From assembly GCA_900317685.1 (NCBI GenBank), contig ONHQ01000015.1:1-62041 (forward strand): a DNA stretch of 62,041 nt. Direction: 5' to 3'. The stretch comes from an uncultured Prevotella sp. (GTDB lineage Bacteria; Bacteroidota; Bacteroidia; Bacteroidales; Bacteroidaceae). The position numbers were made by a program, and so were the translations under genes. This document shows positions 33,718 through 43,741 of this stretch, one piece after another. The notes below the pieces were generated by a model. The model was not told the origin of the DNA, did not search any database, and was given only the letters and a program-made list of their open reading frames with translations. Position 1 is the stretch's first letter; every line of letters begins with the position of its first letter.

Positions 33718-34787
33718 TGAGGAAGATCAAGCAGGTCACGCTTCAGATCATTGCCGGGGTCAACATTGCCACCATCATCATATTGCTGATGACAGGATAT
33801 TCGGGATGGCTGCGTCCCGAAACCTTTCCCATGCTCAGCAACATAGGCTTGCTATTGCCTGTGCTCATCGTCATCAACCTTGGCTTTCTGGTCTTTTGGG
33901 TGCTCATCAAGTCTCGCGGCATGCTCATCCCCATCGCCGGCTTCCTCCTCAGCTACGTTCCCGTCAGACAATACTGCCCGGTCAACATCCCGCAAAGTGC
34001 GCCGGCCGGCAGCTTCAAAGTGCTGTCATACAACGTCTGGCAGTTTGGCAATGCCAGTCATCCCAACCCGATTCTGGAATATATCAAAGCACAGAAAGCC
34101 GACATCGTATGCCTGCAAGAGGCCAACATCAACGCTCTCGGCGGACAATATGTCGACTCGGTGATGCAGAGCGACTATCCCTTTCGCGATACCATCATGC
34201 ACGGCGGCGACGTTGTGGCAATGTTCAGCAAGTTTCCCATCCACAGCAAGGAGCGCATCCACTTCGAGTCCAAGGGCAACGTGAGCGCGGCCTTTCGCGT
34301 GCAGATCCAGGGACGCACGGTCATCGTCGTCAACAACCATCTGGAGAGTACCGGTCTCAGTCCCGAAGAGAAAAGCGACTTCAAACTCATGGTCAAGGGC
34401 GACCTGCCCTCTGACACGGCACGCCATGTCTCGAAAATGCTCATCAAGCAACTCGGCACAGCCACGAAGAAGCGCGCCCCACAGGCCGAGGCCGTGGCCC
34501 GCTACATCGCTTACCACCGAGGCACACCCATCATTGTATGCGGCGACTTCAACGACAGCCCGGTGTCATACGTCCACCGCACCATCGCCAAAGACCTCAC
34601 CGACTGCTATGTCGCCACAGGCAATGGCCCCGGCATCAGCTATCATGTCAACGGCTTTTTCGTGCGCATCGACAACATCCTCTGTACCGACGACTTCACG
34701 CCCTACGACTGCCACATCGACCGCTCCATTAAGGCTTCGGACCATTATCCTATCGCTTGTTGGCTGAAAATGAGCAACAAACACTAA
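33714..34787 (+). CDS. Membrane-anchored endonuclease/exonuclease/phosphatase-family protein
   Basis: A protein of 357 residues. Two or three membrane helices occupy residues 1-80, then an EEP domain starts at FKVLSYNVWQFGN. The metal and catalytic residues are in IVCLQEANIN (Glu), VVNNHLEST (Asn/His), VCGDFNDSP (Asp/Asn) and ASDHYPIACWL (Asp/His). The domain faces the periplasm if the helix count is even. Members of this family cleave phosphodiesters in nucleic acid, phospholipid or inositol phosphate; the substrate here is unknown. It is translationally coupled to the rhomboid gene. Confidence 0.87.
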   Translation: MMRKIKQVTLQIIAGVNIATIIILLMTGYSGWLRPETFPMLSNIGLLLPVLIVINLGFLVFWVLIKSRGMLIPIAGFLLSYVPVRQYCPVNIPQSAPAGSFKVLSYNVWQFGNASHPNPILEYIKAQKADIVCLQEANINALGGQYVDSVMQSDYPFRDTIMHGGDVVAMFSKFPIHSKERIHFESKGNVSAAFRVQIQGRTVIVVNNHLESTGLSPEEKSDFKLMVKGDLPSDTARHVSKMLIKQLGTATKKRAPQAEAVARYIAYHRGTPIIVCGDFNDSPVSYVHRTIAKDLTDCYVATGNGPGISYHVNGFFVRIDNILCTDDFTPYDCHIDRSIKASDHYPIACWLKMSNKH

Positions 34788-34826
34788 AAACATTCGCTAA
34801 AATTTTCTAAAGCGTGAAAAAATAGT

Positions 34827-34834
34827 TATCTTTG
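34827..34834 (+). promoter_or_regulatory. Promoter -7 box for secDF
   Basis: TATCTTTG, about 104 bp before the ATG, which gives a long leader. Confidence 0.55.
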
Positions 34835-34844
34835 CACATCTTAT

Positions 34845-34888
34845 ATGCGAAAACAATCGCAGATCTATGCGGAGACAACCGCAGATCA
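34845..34888 (+). repeat. Two 22-bp repeats in the secDF leader
   Basis: Two adjacent 22-bp units, 34845-34866 and 34867-34888, both start ATGCG, share ACAA and end CGCAGATC. Each can form a short GCG/CGC hairpin. They lie 11 bp after the -7 box, so they would be in the mRNA leader. Confidence 0.75.
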
Positions 34889-34937
34889 CTCTCGAAGAAA
34901 AAACAAAAAGAGAAAAATAAAATAATAAACTAACAAA

Positions 34938-37900
34938 ATGCAAAACAAAGGAATTGTCATTGCAACCGGCGTTCTCCTTACGCTCGTTTGCATCTTCTAC
35001 TTGTCATTCCCTATCGCCACGCATTACTACGACGAGCAGGCTGCCAAGTTGAAGGATCCCATCGCCCAGCAGGATTACAAGGATTCTGTGAAGTATTTGG
35101 GCGTCTACAGCTACCAGAAATGTCTTGAGACACAGATCGGTCTCGGTCTGGACTTGAAAGGCGGTATGAACGTTATCCTCGAGGTCAGCGTGCCTGATGT
35201 CGTTGAGAACCTCGCCGACCACAAGACCGACATGGCTTTTGTCAAGTCCATGAGAGACGCTCGTGCCGAGCAGGAGCGCACACAGGGCGACTTCGTCAGC
35301 CTCTTCATCGACGCTTATCACAGAAATGCTCCCGGACATCACCTCGCTGAGGTCTTCGCTACACAGGAACTTCAGGGCAAGGTCTCACCGACCAGCTCCG
35401 ATGCCGAAGTAGAGAAGGTCATCCGCGAAGAGGTCAACTCAGCCATCGACAACTCCTTCAATGTCGTCAGAACACGTATCGACCAGTTCGGTGTCGTACA
35501 GCCCAACATCCAGAAAGTGCAGGGTGCTGAGGGCCGCATCATGGTCGAGATGCCGGGTATCCGCGAGCCGGAGCGTATGCGTAAGCTGCTGCAGGGTAGT
35601 GCCAACCTGGAGTTCTGGGAGACCTACAACGCTCAGGAGATCGCTCCTTACCTCCAGCAGCTCGACAGCCGTCTGGCCAATGGCGACAGCGAGAGCGACA
35701 CGACCAAGGTAGCAAAGAGCGACAACACCAAGAAAGCCGCTGCCAAGAAACCCGCTACCACACAGGCTAAACCGAAGTTCAAGCTCAACAACGCCAAGAA
35801 GACCAGCGTACAGACCACTCCCGACGCTCAGCTTGCCGAGGCAAAGAAGCTGCATCCGCTGCTCGCCATGTTGCAGACTACCAACCAGGGTCTGAGCGTT
35901 GTCGGCTATGCCAGCGTCCGCGATACCGCAGCCATCAACCGCATCATCTACGGCGCAGTGGCCAAGCAGGTGCTCCCCACCGACCTGAAACTGCTCTGGA
36001 GCGCAAAGCCTGCTGACGTAGGCGCCAAGAACATCTTCGAGCTCCACGCGCTGAAGGTCACCACGACCAACGGACGTGCTCCGCTGGAGGGTGATGTCGT
36101 CACCGACGCTTCCGACCAGTTCAACAATATCACCGGTCAGCCTGAGGTCAGCATGACCATGAACTCTGATGGTGCACGCCGCTGGGCAGAGCTCACCAAG
36201 GCTAATGTGGGCAAGGCTATCGCCATCGTGCTCGACGGTGTCGTCTATTCCGCTCCTCGTGTCAACGGTGAGATCGACGGTGGACAAAGCTCCATCTCCG
36301 GTAACTTCACCATTGAGGATACCAAAGACCTGGCCAACACATTGAAGTCCGGCCGTATGCCTGCTCCTGCTCACATCGTTCAGGAAGAGGTTGTCGGTCC
36401 TACCTTGGGTGCACAGTCTATCCAGCAGGGTCTCATCTCCTTCGTCATTGCCTTCGTGCTGCTGATTGTCTTCATGCTGGCAATGTATAACATCATCCCC
36501 GGAAGCATCGCTGTTGGCGCTCTGCTCATCAACGTATTCTTCACGCTGGGTATCCTTACGTCGTTCCAGGCAGCCTTGACCATGTCCGGTATCGCCGGTA
36601 TGGTATTGTCACTCGGTACTGCCGTCGACGCCAATGTGCTGATCTATGAGCGTATCAAGGAAGAGCTGCGTGCCGGTAAGGGCATGAAGCAGGCCATCAA
36701 CGCCGGCTACAGCAACGCCTTCTCCGCCATCTTCGACTCCAACCTTACTTCGTTGATCACCGGTGTGATCCTGCTTCTTGTGGGTACAGGTCCTATCCGC
36801 GGCTTCGCAACGACCTGGATCATCGGTATCTGCTGCTCCTTCTTCAGTGCCGTGTACTTGACACGTCTGCTCTATGACTACAAGCTCAACCACGACAAGT
36901 GGATGCACTTGAAGTTCGACACCAAACTCTCCAAGAACCTCATGCAGGGCACGAACTACAAGTTCATGCACATGTTCAAGGCCAGCTTCTCTGTTTACGC
37001 TGTGTTCATCATCATCAGCATCATCAGCTTCGCAGTACGCGGACTGAGCCTGGGCATTGACTTCACGGGTGGCCGCAACTATGTCGTCACACTCGACAAG
37101 TCTGTTCCTGTAGAGGATGTGCGCAACGTACTGAACAACGCTTTCGTCAACACCAGCGGTCCTAACGCCGGCAAGCCTGCTACGACAAACGTCATCGCTA
37201 TCGGCACCGACGGCAAGACGATCCGTGTATCCACCAACTGGAACATCGACAGCAACAAGCCTACCGAGGACGACAAGGCTGAGACGATCCTCTACAACGC
37301 CTTGAAGAAGGGCGGCTTCGTCAGTCAGGCTAACGTCAACGCCTTCAAGAATCCTGATATCCGTCAGGGCGGCTCTATCATCAGTTCTTCTAAGGTCGGT
37401 CCGTCCGTCGCTAAGGACATCACGCGCAACGCCTTCATCAGTGTGGGTCTCGCCCTGTTCTTCATCTTCCTCTACATCTTGCTGCGCTTCCGCAACCTCG
37501 GCTTCTCCGTGGGTTCTATCGCCGCTCTTGCCATCGATACGACAATGGTTATCGGCCTCTACTCACTGTGCTACGGTTGGATTGGCTTCTCACTGGAAAT
37601 CGACCAGACGTTTATCGGTGCCATCCTGACGGTGATCGGTTATGATATCAACGACTCTGTGGTGGTCTTCGACCGTATCCGTGAGAACCTGCGCAAGCAT
37701 CCGAAGGGCAACAAGTACGATCTCTTCAACCTGAGTATCAACGAGACGTTGGCCCGTACCATCAACACGTCAGCCAGTACGCTCATCGTGTTGCTCGCCA
37801 TCTTCATCCTTGGTGGTGACTCCACACGCAGTTTCTCGTTCGCTATGATCATCGGTGTGTTTGTCGGTACGCTGAGCTCTATCTTCCTCGCATCGCCGAT

Positions 37901-37976
37901 CGCTTACCTCATCCTCGGCAAGAAGGGCAAGAAAGACGAGAAAGAAGCACTGGCCGAAGTACAGGCACAGGCATAA
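34938..37976 (+). CDS. secDF: Protein translocase subunits SecD and SecF, fused
   Basis: A protein of 1012 residues that uses the proton gradient to pull exported proteins out of SecYEG. The SecD half has its first helix at 5-28, the D1 motif LGLDLKGGMNVILEV near residue 72, P1 domain and six-helix membrane block (GIAGMVLSLGTAVDANVLIY); SecF starts near 665 (FKASFSVYAVFIIISIISF, GLSLGIDFTGGRNYVV) and ends in a Lys-rich tail. Residues about 247-296 are a low-complexity insert rich in Lys, Ala, Thr and Ser within P1. The 3' end is CACAGGCATAA, repeated 14 bp later as CACAGGCGTAA. Confidence 0.96.
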   Translation: MQNKGIVIATGVLLTLVCIFYLSFPIATHYYDEQAAKLKDPIAQQDYKDSVKYLGVYSYQKCLETQIGLGLDLKGGMNVILEVSVPDVVENLADHKTDMAFVKSMRDARAEQERTQGDFVSLFIDAYHRNAPGHHLAEVFATQELQGKVSPTSSDAEVEKVIREEVNSAIDNSFNVVRTRIDQFGVVQPNIQKVQGAEGRIMVEMPGIREPERMRKLLQGSANLEFWETYNAQEIAPYLQQLDSRLANGDSESDTTKVAKSDNTKKAAAKKPATTQAKPKFKLNNAKKTSVQTTPDAQLAEAKKLHPLLAMLQTTNQGLSVVGYASVRDTAAINRIIYGAVAKQVLPTDLKLLWSAKPADVGAKNIFELHALKVTTTNGRAPLEGDVVTDASDQFNNITGQPEVSMTMNSDGARRWAELTKANVGKAIAIVLDGVVYSAPRVNGEIDGGQSSISGNFTIEDTKDLANTLKSGRMPAPAHIVQEEVVGPTLGAQSIQQGLISFVIAFVLLIVFMLAMYNIIPGSIAVGALLINVFFTLGILTSFQAALTMSGIAGMVLSLGTAVDANVLIYERIKEELRAGKGMKQAINAGYSNAFSAIFDSNLTSLITGVILLLVGTGPIRGFATTWIIGICCSFFSAVYLTRLLYDYKLNHDKWMHLKFDTKLSKNLMQGTNYKFMHMFKASFSVYAVFIIISIISFAVRGLSLGIDFTGGRNYVVTLDKSVPVEDVRNVLNNAFVNTSGPNAGKPATTNVIAIGTDGKTIRVSTNWNIDSNKPTEDDKAETILYNALKKGGFVSQANVNAFKNPDIRQGGSIISSSKVGPSVAKDITRNAFISVGLALFFIFLYILLRFRNLGFSVGSIAALAIDTTMVIGLYSLCYGWIGFSLEIDQTFIGAILTVIGYDINDSVVVFDRIRENLRKHPKGNKYDLFNLSINETLARTINTSASTLIVLLAIFILGGDSTRSFSFAMIIGVFVGTLSSIFLASPIAYLILGKKGKKDEKEALAEVQAQA

Positions 37977-38003
37977 TATCACAGGCGTAAGGCAAAGCCT
38001 TGA

Positions 38004-38068
38004 AGGCTTTGCCTCGTCCTGCCAACCATAAAAAATCCCCGCCAGGCAGTAGCTTGGCGGGGATTTTT
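38004..38068. terminator. Terminator region between secDF and the ADP-ribosylglycohydrolase gene
   Basis: The main hairpin is a 14-bp stem (38031-38044 with 38055-38068) with A-tract and T-tract arms around CCCCGCCA, effective in both directions. A second perfect hairpin (GGCAAAGCCT paired with AGGCTTTGCC, 37991-38013) precedes it. Confidence 0.9.
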
Positions 38069-38070
38069 TT

Positions 38071-38136
38071 TATTTTGTCAGTCGTTTATTGCTATTTCGT
38101 CAGTCGTTCATTGTTATTTTTCCATTCACTCTTTAC
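38071..38136. repeat. 22-bp array that reaches the ADP-ribosylglycohydrolase stop codon
   Basis: Three units start at 38071, 38093 and 38115, exactly 22 bp apart. The first two read TATTTTGTCAGTCGTT and TATTTCGTCAGTCGTT; the third is diverged and contains the TAA stop codon (38133-38135) of the minus-strand gene. On that strand each unit ends in a stop-like TAA or TAG. Confidence 0.8.
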
Positions 38137-38927
38137 AGGTCTTCCTGCATCCGCTGGTAGTATTGCTGCACGATGTCGAGCATGTCGGGCTCCAGATAGG
38201 AGCAGGCTTGCTCATAGAGCGTGTCGGGCACTTCATAGAAGGCCTCAGCGATGGATCCGGTAATAGCGGCCTTGGTGTCGGTGTCGCCACGCGTCATGAC
38301 AGCATTGCGGATGGCATTTTCATAGCTGTTGCTGTCCAGGAAGCAACGGATGGCCCATGGCACTGTCTCCTGGCACGACGAGTCGAAATGTCCCTCAGCA
38401 CCAATTTTCATGATGTCATTGAGCGGTGGCAGCTCATAGCCGAAATTATGCTTTACAGCGCTCTCTATCTCTTCCTTGGTGATACGGCAGGTACGTAGCC
38501 AGTAGATGAGCGTAGCCACGCACTGAGCGCCCCGTATGGCCTCCTTATGCAAATGGCTGCACTGTGCGCTCTTCTTGGCCTCGTCCATCACCTCATGGTA
38601 ATCGTCGAAGAGCCAGCCCACGGGACTCACGCGCATGGCAGCACCGTTGCCCCATGAGTTGTGGGGTTTGGGCTCGTCACTTTTCAGCCATTCTGCAAAC
38701 ATATTGCCGTATCCGCCTTTGGGATTGGGATAGCGGCGGCCCCAGTCGTGCAGCGCTTCGCTATAGCTGCGATGGTTAAGGATAGCGTCAGCCACGGCAA
38801 TGGTCATGATCGTATCGTCGGTATAGTCGCAGCGTGGCTTATCGAGAAACAGTTCAAAATTGTCTGTGGGGATCTCGTCAAATTCAAACCGCGACCCCAC
38901 AATGTCGCCAATGATTGCTCCCAGCAT
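38133..38927 (-). CDS. ADP-ribosylglycohydrolase-family protein
   Basis: A protein of 264 residues of the DraG/ARH fold, which removes ADP-ribose from proteins or other acceptors with two metal ions. Motifs are MLGAIIGDIVGSRFEF, YTDDTIMTIAVADA (Thr-Asp-Asp metal site), WGNGAAMRVSPVGW and, at the C-terminal side, VMTRGDTDTKAAITGSIAEA (GDTDTxA metal site). No ADP-ribosyltransferase gene is in the window, so the target is unknown. It is monocistronic, with tRNA-Arg just upstream on the same strand. Confidence 0.92.
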   Translation of the reverse strand: MLGAIIGDIVGSRFEFDEIPTDNFELFLDKPRCDYTDDTIMTIAVADAILNHRSYSEALHDWGRRYPNPKGGYGNMFAEWLKSDEPKPHNSWGNGAAMRVSPVGWLFDDYHEVMDEAKKSAQCSHLHKEAIRGAQCVATLIYWLRTCRITKEEIESAVKHNFGYELPPLNDIMKIGAEGHFDSSCQETVPWAIRCFLDSNSYENAIRNAVMTRGDTDTKAAITGSIAEAFYEVPDTLYEQACSYLEPDMLDIVQQYYQRMQEDL

Positions 38928-38995
38928 AGTCGTGTGTTTTAGTTATAGTAGCACAGATAAAATCATCATCATCTGTCTTTGGTAAAAGATTATAG

Positions 38996-39067
38996 TACTC
39001 TCACTGGGAATCGAACCCAGATCAAAGGTTTAGGAAACCTACGTTCTATCCATTGAACTATGAGAGC
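38996..39067 (-). tRNA. tRNA-Arg (anticodon CCT)
   Basis: A full cloverleaf of 72 nt without encoded CCA. Acceptor stem GCTCTCA pairs with TGAGAGT (first pair G-U), D arm GTTC/GAAC, anticodon loop TTCCTAA (anticodon CCT, reads AGG), 4-nt variable loop, T arm CTGGG/CCCAG with TTCGATT, discriminator A. One mismatch is at the top of the anticodon stem. Confidence 0.95.
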
Positions 39068-39080
39068 GACACTGTCCTAT

Positions 39081-39143
39081 ACACCTTATTATTATATAGG
39101 CTTTGCCTATATGATATATAGGCCTACACCTTATTGTATATAG
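39081..39143. repeat. Dispersed motif ACACCTTATT..., two copies, with a hairpin
   Basis: ACACCTTATTATTATATAG (39081-39099) and ACACCTTATTGTATATAG (39126-39143) lie just outside the 5' end of the tRNA gene. Between them is an 8-bp hairpin, ATATAGGC-TTT-GCCTATAT (39094-39112). The rest of the tRNA-trpS gap shows nothing else. Confidence 0.55.
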
Positions 39144-39276
39144 TGCTCAGATTTTCGCACATCCATCACCCTTGGGGTCACTGGTGTATAAGACGTTTGC
39201 AAAGATACGAGATTTCTTTCAGACCACCAAACGTTTGGGACCTCTTGTCGCTGTTTGGTGGCCTAAAAGCAGTCTC

Positions 39277-40386
<1,110 letters not shown>

Positions 40387-40406
40387 TTACTTGATAATTG
40401 TTGCTA

Positions 40407-40414
40407 CAAAGTTA
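40407..40414 (-). promoter_or_regulatory. Promoter -7 box for trpS
   Basis: TAACTTTG on the minus strand, 38 bp before the trpS start. Confidence 0.55.
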
Positions 40415-40458
40415 ATGTAAACTCCCTCAAGCATCGCATGAAAGCAGTGGTCTGTGCC

Positions 40459-41715
40459 TTACAGCATATAGCGGCAGTCGACCACAGTCTTGGCAGTCTG
40501 CTTGCGCACATCCTTGAACTCAGGCCATGCCGTAGTGATGGCGAATGCGTCAGCACGGTTGAGGATGTCGTCGTAGCTGGCTGCATAGTCCATCGTCAAG
40601 TCGTAGTGCTTTCTGAACTCTTCCATGGCTACGGGATCGTAACCGATGATATGCTTAAAGCCGCAGGCGATCAGCTCCTTGGCAATCTTGGCGCTTGGCG
40701 TGTCGCGCACATCGTCGCTGCCCGGCTTGAAGGAGAGGCCAAGCAGTCCGATGACCGCATTGTGGTCGTTATTGACAGCCTTGGCGATCTTGTCAGCGAT
40801 GAAAGCGGGCATGTGATCATTGGTGGCAATGACATTTTTCAGGATAGAAGCGTCGAAGCCGGCCGTACGCGCTACAGCATAGAGCGCATTGGTGTCTTTT
40901 GGCAGGCAGTATCCGCCATATCCGCAACCGGGATAGACATAGGACGCCATCGGCGCATTGTTCCATCGTTTGTCCTCATGCAGGATATGGAAAGCCTCAG
41001 CCGTGTCGATACCGCCAATGGTGTCGGCCACCACACTCATCTCGTTGCTGTAGCTGATGAGCGTGGCGAGCAGCGTATTTGAGAGGTATTTGATAAACTC
41101 GCCCGTGTTGAGCGTCACGCAGTGGATCGGCGCAGAGACAGTGGCATAGATGTTTCTCAGCACATCGGCCGAACGGTCGTCGCTCACGCCGAGCACGATG
41201 CGGTCGGCATGCATGAAGTCATCCCAGCAATGTCCCTCACGCAGGAACTCTGGGTTATTGGCCACGCCGAGGTCCTGTCCCACTTTCAGTCCAGTGGCTT
41301 CGATATGCGGGATAACCTTCGACGACGTTGTCGAGGGGGGCACCGTCGACTTGACGACGAGCACCTGGTATTTGTCCTTTGGTCTGACGGCGAGTGTCTG
41401 GTCGATGGCTTTAAGCAGATAGGTCAGGTCAGCCTGTCCGTCCTTGCCGTATGGCGTACCCACACAGTAGTATATGCAGTCGCTCTCTGCCACCGCCTCA
41501 GCCAGTGCGTCGGTGACGATAGCGTGGAAGCGATGGTTGAGATGACGTGTGAGCGCCTCGTCGAGGCCATGCTCCAGGAAGGGCAGCTTACCGCTCTGGA
41601 TGGTGCTCAGGCGCTCGTTGTTCACCTCCACGCCGTAGACAGTGTGTCCATATTCCGCAAAGCCCAGCGACGTGGTGAGTCCCACGAAGCCCAGGCCGAA
41701 AACAGTAATAGTCAT
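40459..41715 (-). CDS. UDP-glucose 6-dehydrogenase-like protein
   Basis: A protein of 418 residues of the UDP-glucose/GDP-mannose dehydrogenase family. It has the NAD motif VFGLGFVGLTTSLGFAEYGH, the central helix region (NPEFLREGHCWDDFMHADRI), the catalytic Cys in GCGYGGYCLPKDTNAL and the C-terminal domain with LLGLSFKPGSDDVRDTPS. It would oxidise UDP-glucose to UDP-glucuronate in the cytoplasm. It is the last gene of a five-gene operon, 37 bp after an epimerase that resembles UDP-glucuronate decarboxylase, which supports that substrate choice over GDP-mannose or UDP-ManNAc. Confidence 0.87.
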   Translation of the reverse strand: MTITVFGLGFVGLTTSLGFAEYGHTVYGVEVNNERLSTIQSGKLPFLEHGLDEALTRHLNHRFHAIVTDALAEAVAESDCIYYCVGTPYGKDGQADLTYLLKAIDQTLAVRPKDKYQVLVVKSTVPPSTTSSKVIPHIEATGLKVGQDLGVANNPEFLREGHCWDDFMHADRIVLGVSDDRSADVLRNIYATVSAPIHCVTLNTGEFIKYLSNTLLATLISYSNEMSVVADTIGGIDTAEAFHILHEDKRWNNAPMASYVYPGCGYGGYCLPKDTNALYAVARTAGFDASILKNVIATNDHMPAFIADKIAKAVNNDHNAVIGLLGLSFKPGSDDVRDTPSAKIAKELIACGFKHIIGYDPVAMEEFRKHYDLTMDYAASYDDILNRADAFAITTAWPEFKDVRKQTAKTVVDCRYML

Positions 41716-41752
41716 AATACCTGTATCGTGTTAATTAAAAAGCTGTTGTTTT

Positions 41753-42844
41753 TTACCATTTATACTCACTCTCGGGGCTTTCCTTCAAGAACTGCAGGAA
41801 GCGTGCCACGCCCTCTTCCACCGGAATGGTAGGATTGTAGCCGAGCACACGGCGTGCCTTGGAGATGTCGGGGCAGCGGCGCTGTGGGTTGTTGGTGAGA
41901 TACTGCTTATCGTCGGAGGTGGCGTAGCGTACCTGTCCTTTGTACCCGAAGATCTCGCTGCCGGCTTTCTGATAGATCTCTGCGAGCTGTGCGATGGTGA
42001 TCTCAGGCTTCTCGATGCCAATGTTGAAATAGTCGTAGCTGCCGTGCAGGAGTATCTTGAAGTAACCGCATACCGAGTCAGCGATATAGCAGAACGTACG
42101 TGTCGGCGTTCCGTTGGAGAGGATGACGATGTCGTTGCCCTGCATCACGTTGAGCGCGAAGTCAGCAGGCACACGCTTGTCGCCGATGCGCATACCCGGC
42201 CCATAGTTGTTGAAGGGACGCACCACACCGATCGGCATGTTGTATTTCTGAGCGAAGAGCATGCACATCGTCTCGCCGAATCGCTTCGACTCGTCGTAGC
42301 AGCTGCGTGGCCCCGTGGCGCAGACATAGCCATAATAGTCCTCGGATGTGGGCACGTGGGCAGGGTCGGGATTGCCATAGAGCTCGCTGGAAGAGAAGAA
42401 GAGGAAGCCGCGCACCTGCTTCTCGCAATAGTAGTCGAGCAGACGACGCAGTCCCCAGATGTTGGCGTCAAGCGTCTCGATAGGGTACTGACGATAGAAC
42501 ATAGGCGAAGCGATGGATGCCATATGAATGATCAGATTGGCTTCGTCGGCTCCCGCCACGTCCTCGATCCGGTCTTTGATGATGTCGAACTTCTGAATGT
42601 CAAAGCGTGGGTTGGCCTCGAGCTTTTGTATCCATCCGGGGCGTCCCAGCATGAAGTTGTCGAGACCGATGACCTTTTTGATGCCGAGCTCCTCAGCCTC
42701 AGCGTCGAAGAAGTGCATCATATAGTATCCCAGGAAGCCGGCACATCCCGTGACGAGGATGGTGGCACCGCTAAACTTAGCACGCTCCTCAGGAGTGAGT
42801 CCCGCGAGGGTGTGCTTTATGTCATTGATGAGAATGTTTTCCAT
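41753..42844 (-). CDS. NAD-dependent epimerase/decarboxylase, UDP-xylose synthase-like
   Basis: An extended short-chain dehydrogenase of 363 residues. NAD motif: ILVTGCAGFLGYYMMHFF. Catalytic region: FFSSSELYGNPDP and CYDESKRFGE (Tyr, Lys), then RPFNNYGPGMR. The run ATGPRSCYDESKR, with Arg before Ser-Cys-Tyr, resembles the UDP-glucuronate decarboxylase signature (GxRxCYDEGKR) more than dTDP-glucose or CDP-glucose dehydratases. With the dehydrogenase encoded downstream, it would make UDP-xylose or its 4-keto intermediate. An alternative is a CDP-sugar enzyme serving RfbF of the same operon. Confidence 0.78.
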   Translation of the reverse strand: MENILINDIKHTLAGLTPEERAKFSGATILVTGCAGFLGYYMMHFFDAEAEELGIKKVIGLDNFMLGRPGWIQKLEANPRFDIQKFDIIKDRIEDVAGADEANLIIHMASIASPMFYRQYPIETLDANIWGLRRLLDYYCEKQVRGFLFFSSSELYGNPDPAHVPTSEDYYGYVCATGPRSCYDESKRFGETMCMLFAQKYNMPIGVVRPFNNYGPGMRIGDKRVPADFALNVMQGNDIVILSNGTPTRTFCYIADSVCGYFKILLHGSYDYFNIGIEKPEITIAQLAEIYQKAGSEIFGYKGQVRYATSDDKQYLTNNPQRRCPDISKARRVLGYNPTIPVEEGVARFLQFLKESPESEYKW

Positions 42845-42858
42845 GATGGTGATATGTG

Positions 42859-43698
42859 TTATTTTTCTTTGTTTTGTTGCTTGTCCACGCCTTTGAACTC
42901 ACGATAGGGCCTGTCGAGTTCCAGCAAGTCGAAGTTGTGCTGCTTGCGGCTTTCCATTGGTGGCAGCTTCATATAGTCGCCATACATCTGCGAGAGATAG
43001 TGCTGATAGTCCTTCACGCCCATAAAGGTCTTACCCTCAAACTCGTAGGGTGCATAGACGCCCTCCACGCTTTTGGGCATGACACCTTTGAGCCCGTCGG
43101 TATAGTCAGCGACATATTTCGTGGAGTCGTAGTCATAGCGTGTGAGTATGCGTCTGATTTTCTGTTGCAGTCGCGGCAGCGTGGTGACGCGTCGTGTGAG
43201 CAGGAATATCCATGAGCTGGGGCCGTGGCCATGGCGGTAAGGGTCGCGGTGGATCCAGTAGAGCGCCTGACGGAGAAACTCGTAATGCATGAAATGGGCC
43301 CAGCGCACCAGTCTGTTGGTGGGCACCGCATCGAGCGGAAACACGTCGACATAGATGCCGCCGAGGTAGCTCAGGTGCATGCGCTCAATCAAAGTGGTAG
43401 AGGCGTCCTGCACCTTGCCGAAAGGCAGCGGGTAGGCGGGGTCGTTCTCTGCGCATACAAACTCGTAGGGCTCGGGCAGCCATTCGCGGCTGTGAGCGAT
43501 GAAACGCTCATAGTCGGGGCGAGGCATGAGTATGTCCATGTCGTCATCCCATGGGATGAAGCCTTTGTGACGCACGGCACCGATGAGACTTCCGGCAAAG
43601 ATGCCGTAGGTCAGCCCATGGGCTTTGCAAGTCTTGTCGATAGCCTCGAGCACGCCAAGCATCTTTTCTTGCAGCGGTCTGATTTCGTAATTAGCCAT
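42859..43698 (-). CDS. LicD family phosphotransferase
   Basis: A protein of 279 residues of the LicD nucleotidyltransferase-fold family. LTYGIFAGSLIGAVRHKGFI is followed by PWDDDMDILMPRPDYERF, the metal-binding Asp cluster, then YLGGIYVDVFPLDAVP. The start at 43698 (MANYEIRPLQEKMLGVLEAI) is chosen because the upstream in-frame codons lie inside the RfbF reading frame and show no family similarity. It lies between RfbF and the epimerase in a sugar-nucleotide operon, so it probably decorates the glycan built from those sugars. The phospho-donor is unknown. Confidence 0.88.
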   Translation of the reverse strand: MANYEIRPLQEKMLGVLEAIDKTCKAHGLTYGIFAGSLIGAVRHKGFIPWDDDMDILMPRPDYERFIAHSREWLPEPYEFVCAENDPAYPLPFGKVQDASTTLIERMHLSYLGGIYVDVFPLDAVPTNRLVRWAHFMHYEFLRQALYWIHRDPYRHGHGPSSWIFLLTRRVTTLPRLQQKIRRILTRYDYDSTKYVADYTDGLKGVMPKSVEGVYAPYEFEGKTFMGVKDYQHYLSQMYGDYMKLPPMESRKQHNFDLLELDRPYREFKGVDKQQNKEK

Positions 43699-43741
43699 GA
43701 TATTGGTTGAATGAGAAAAAGCGGGAAGGAGCGTCCCACGG

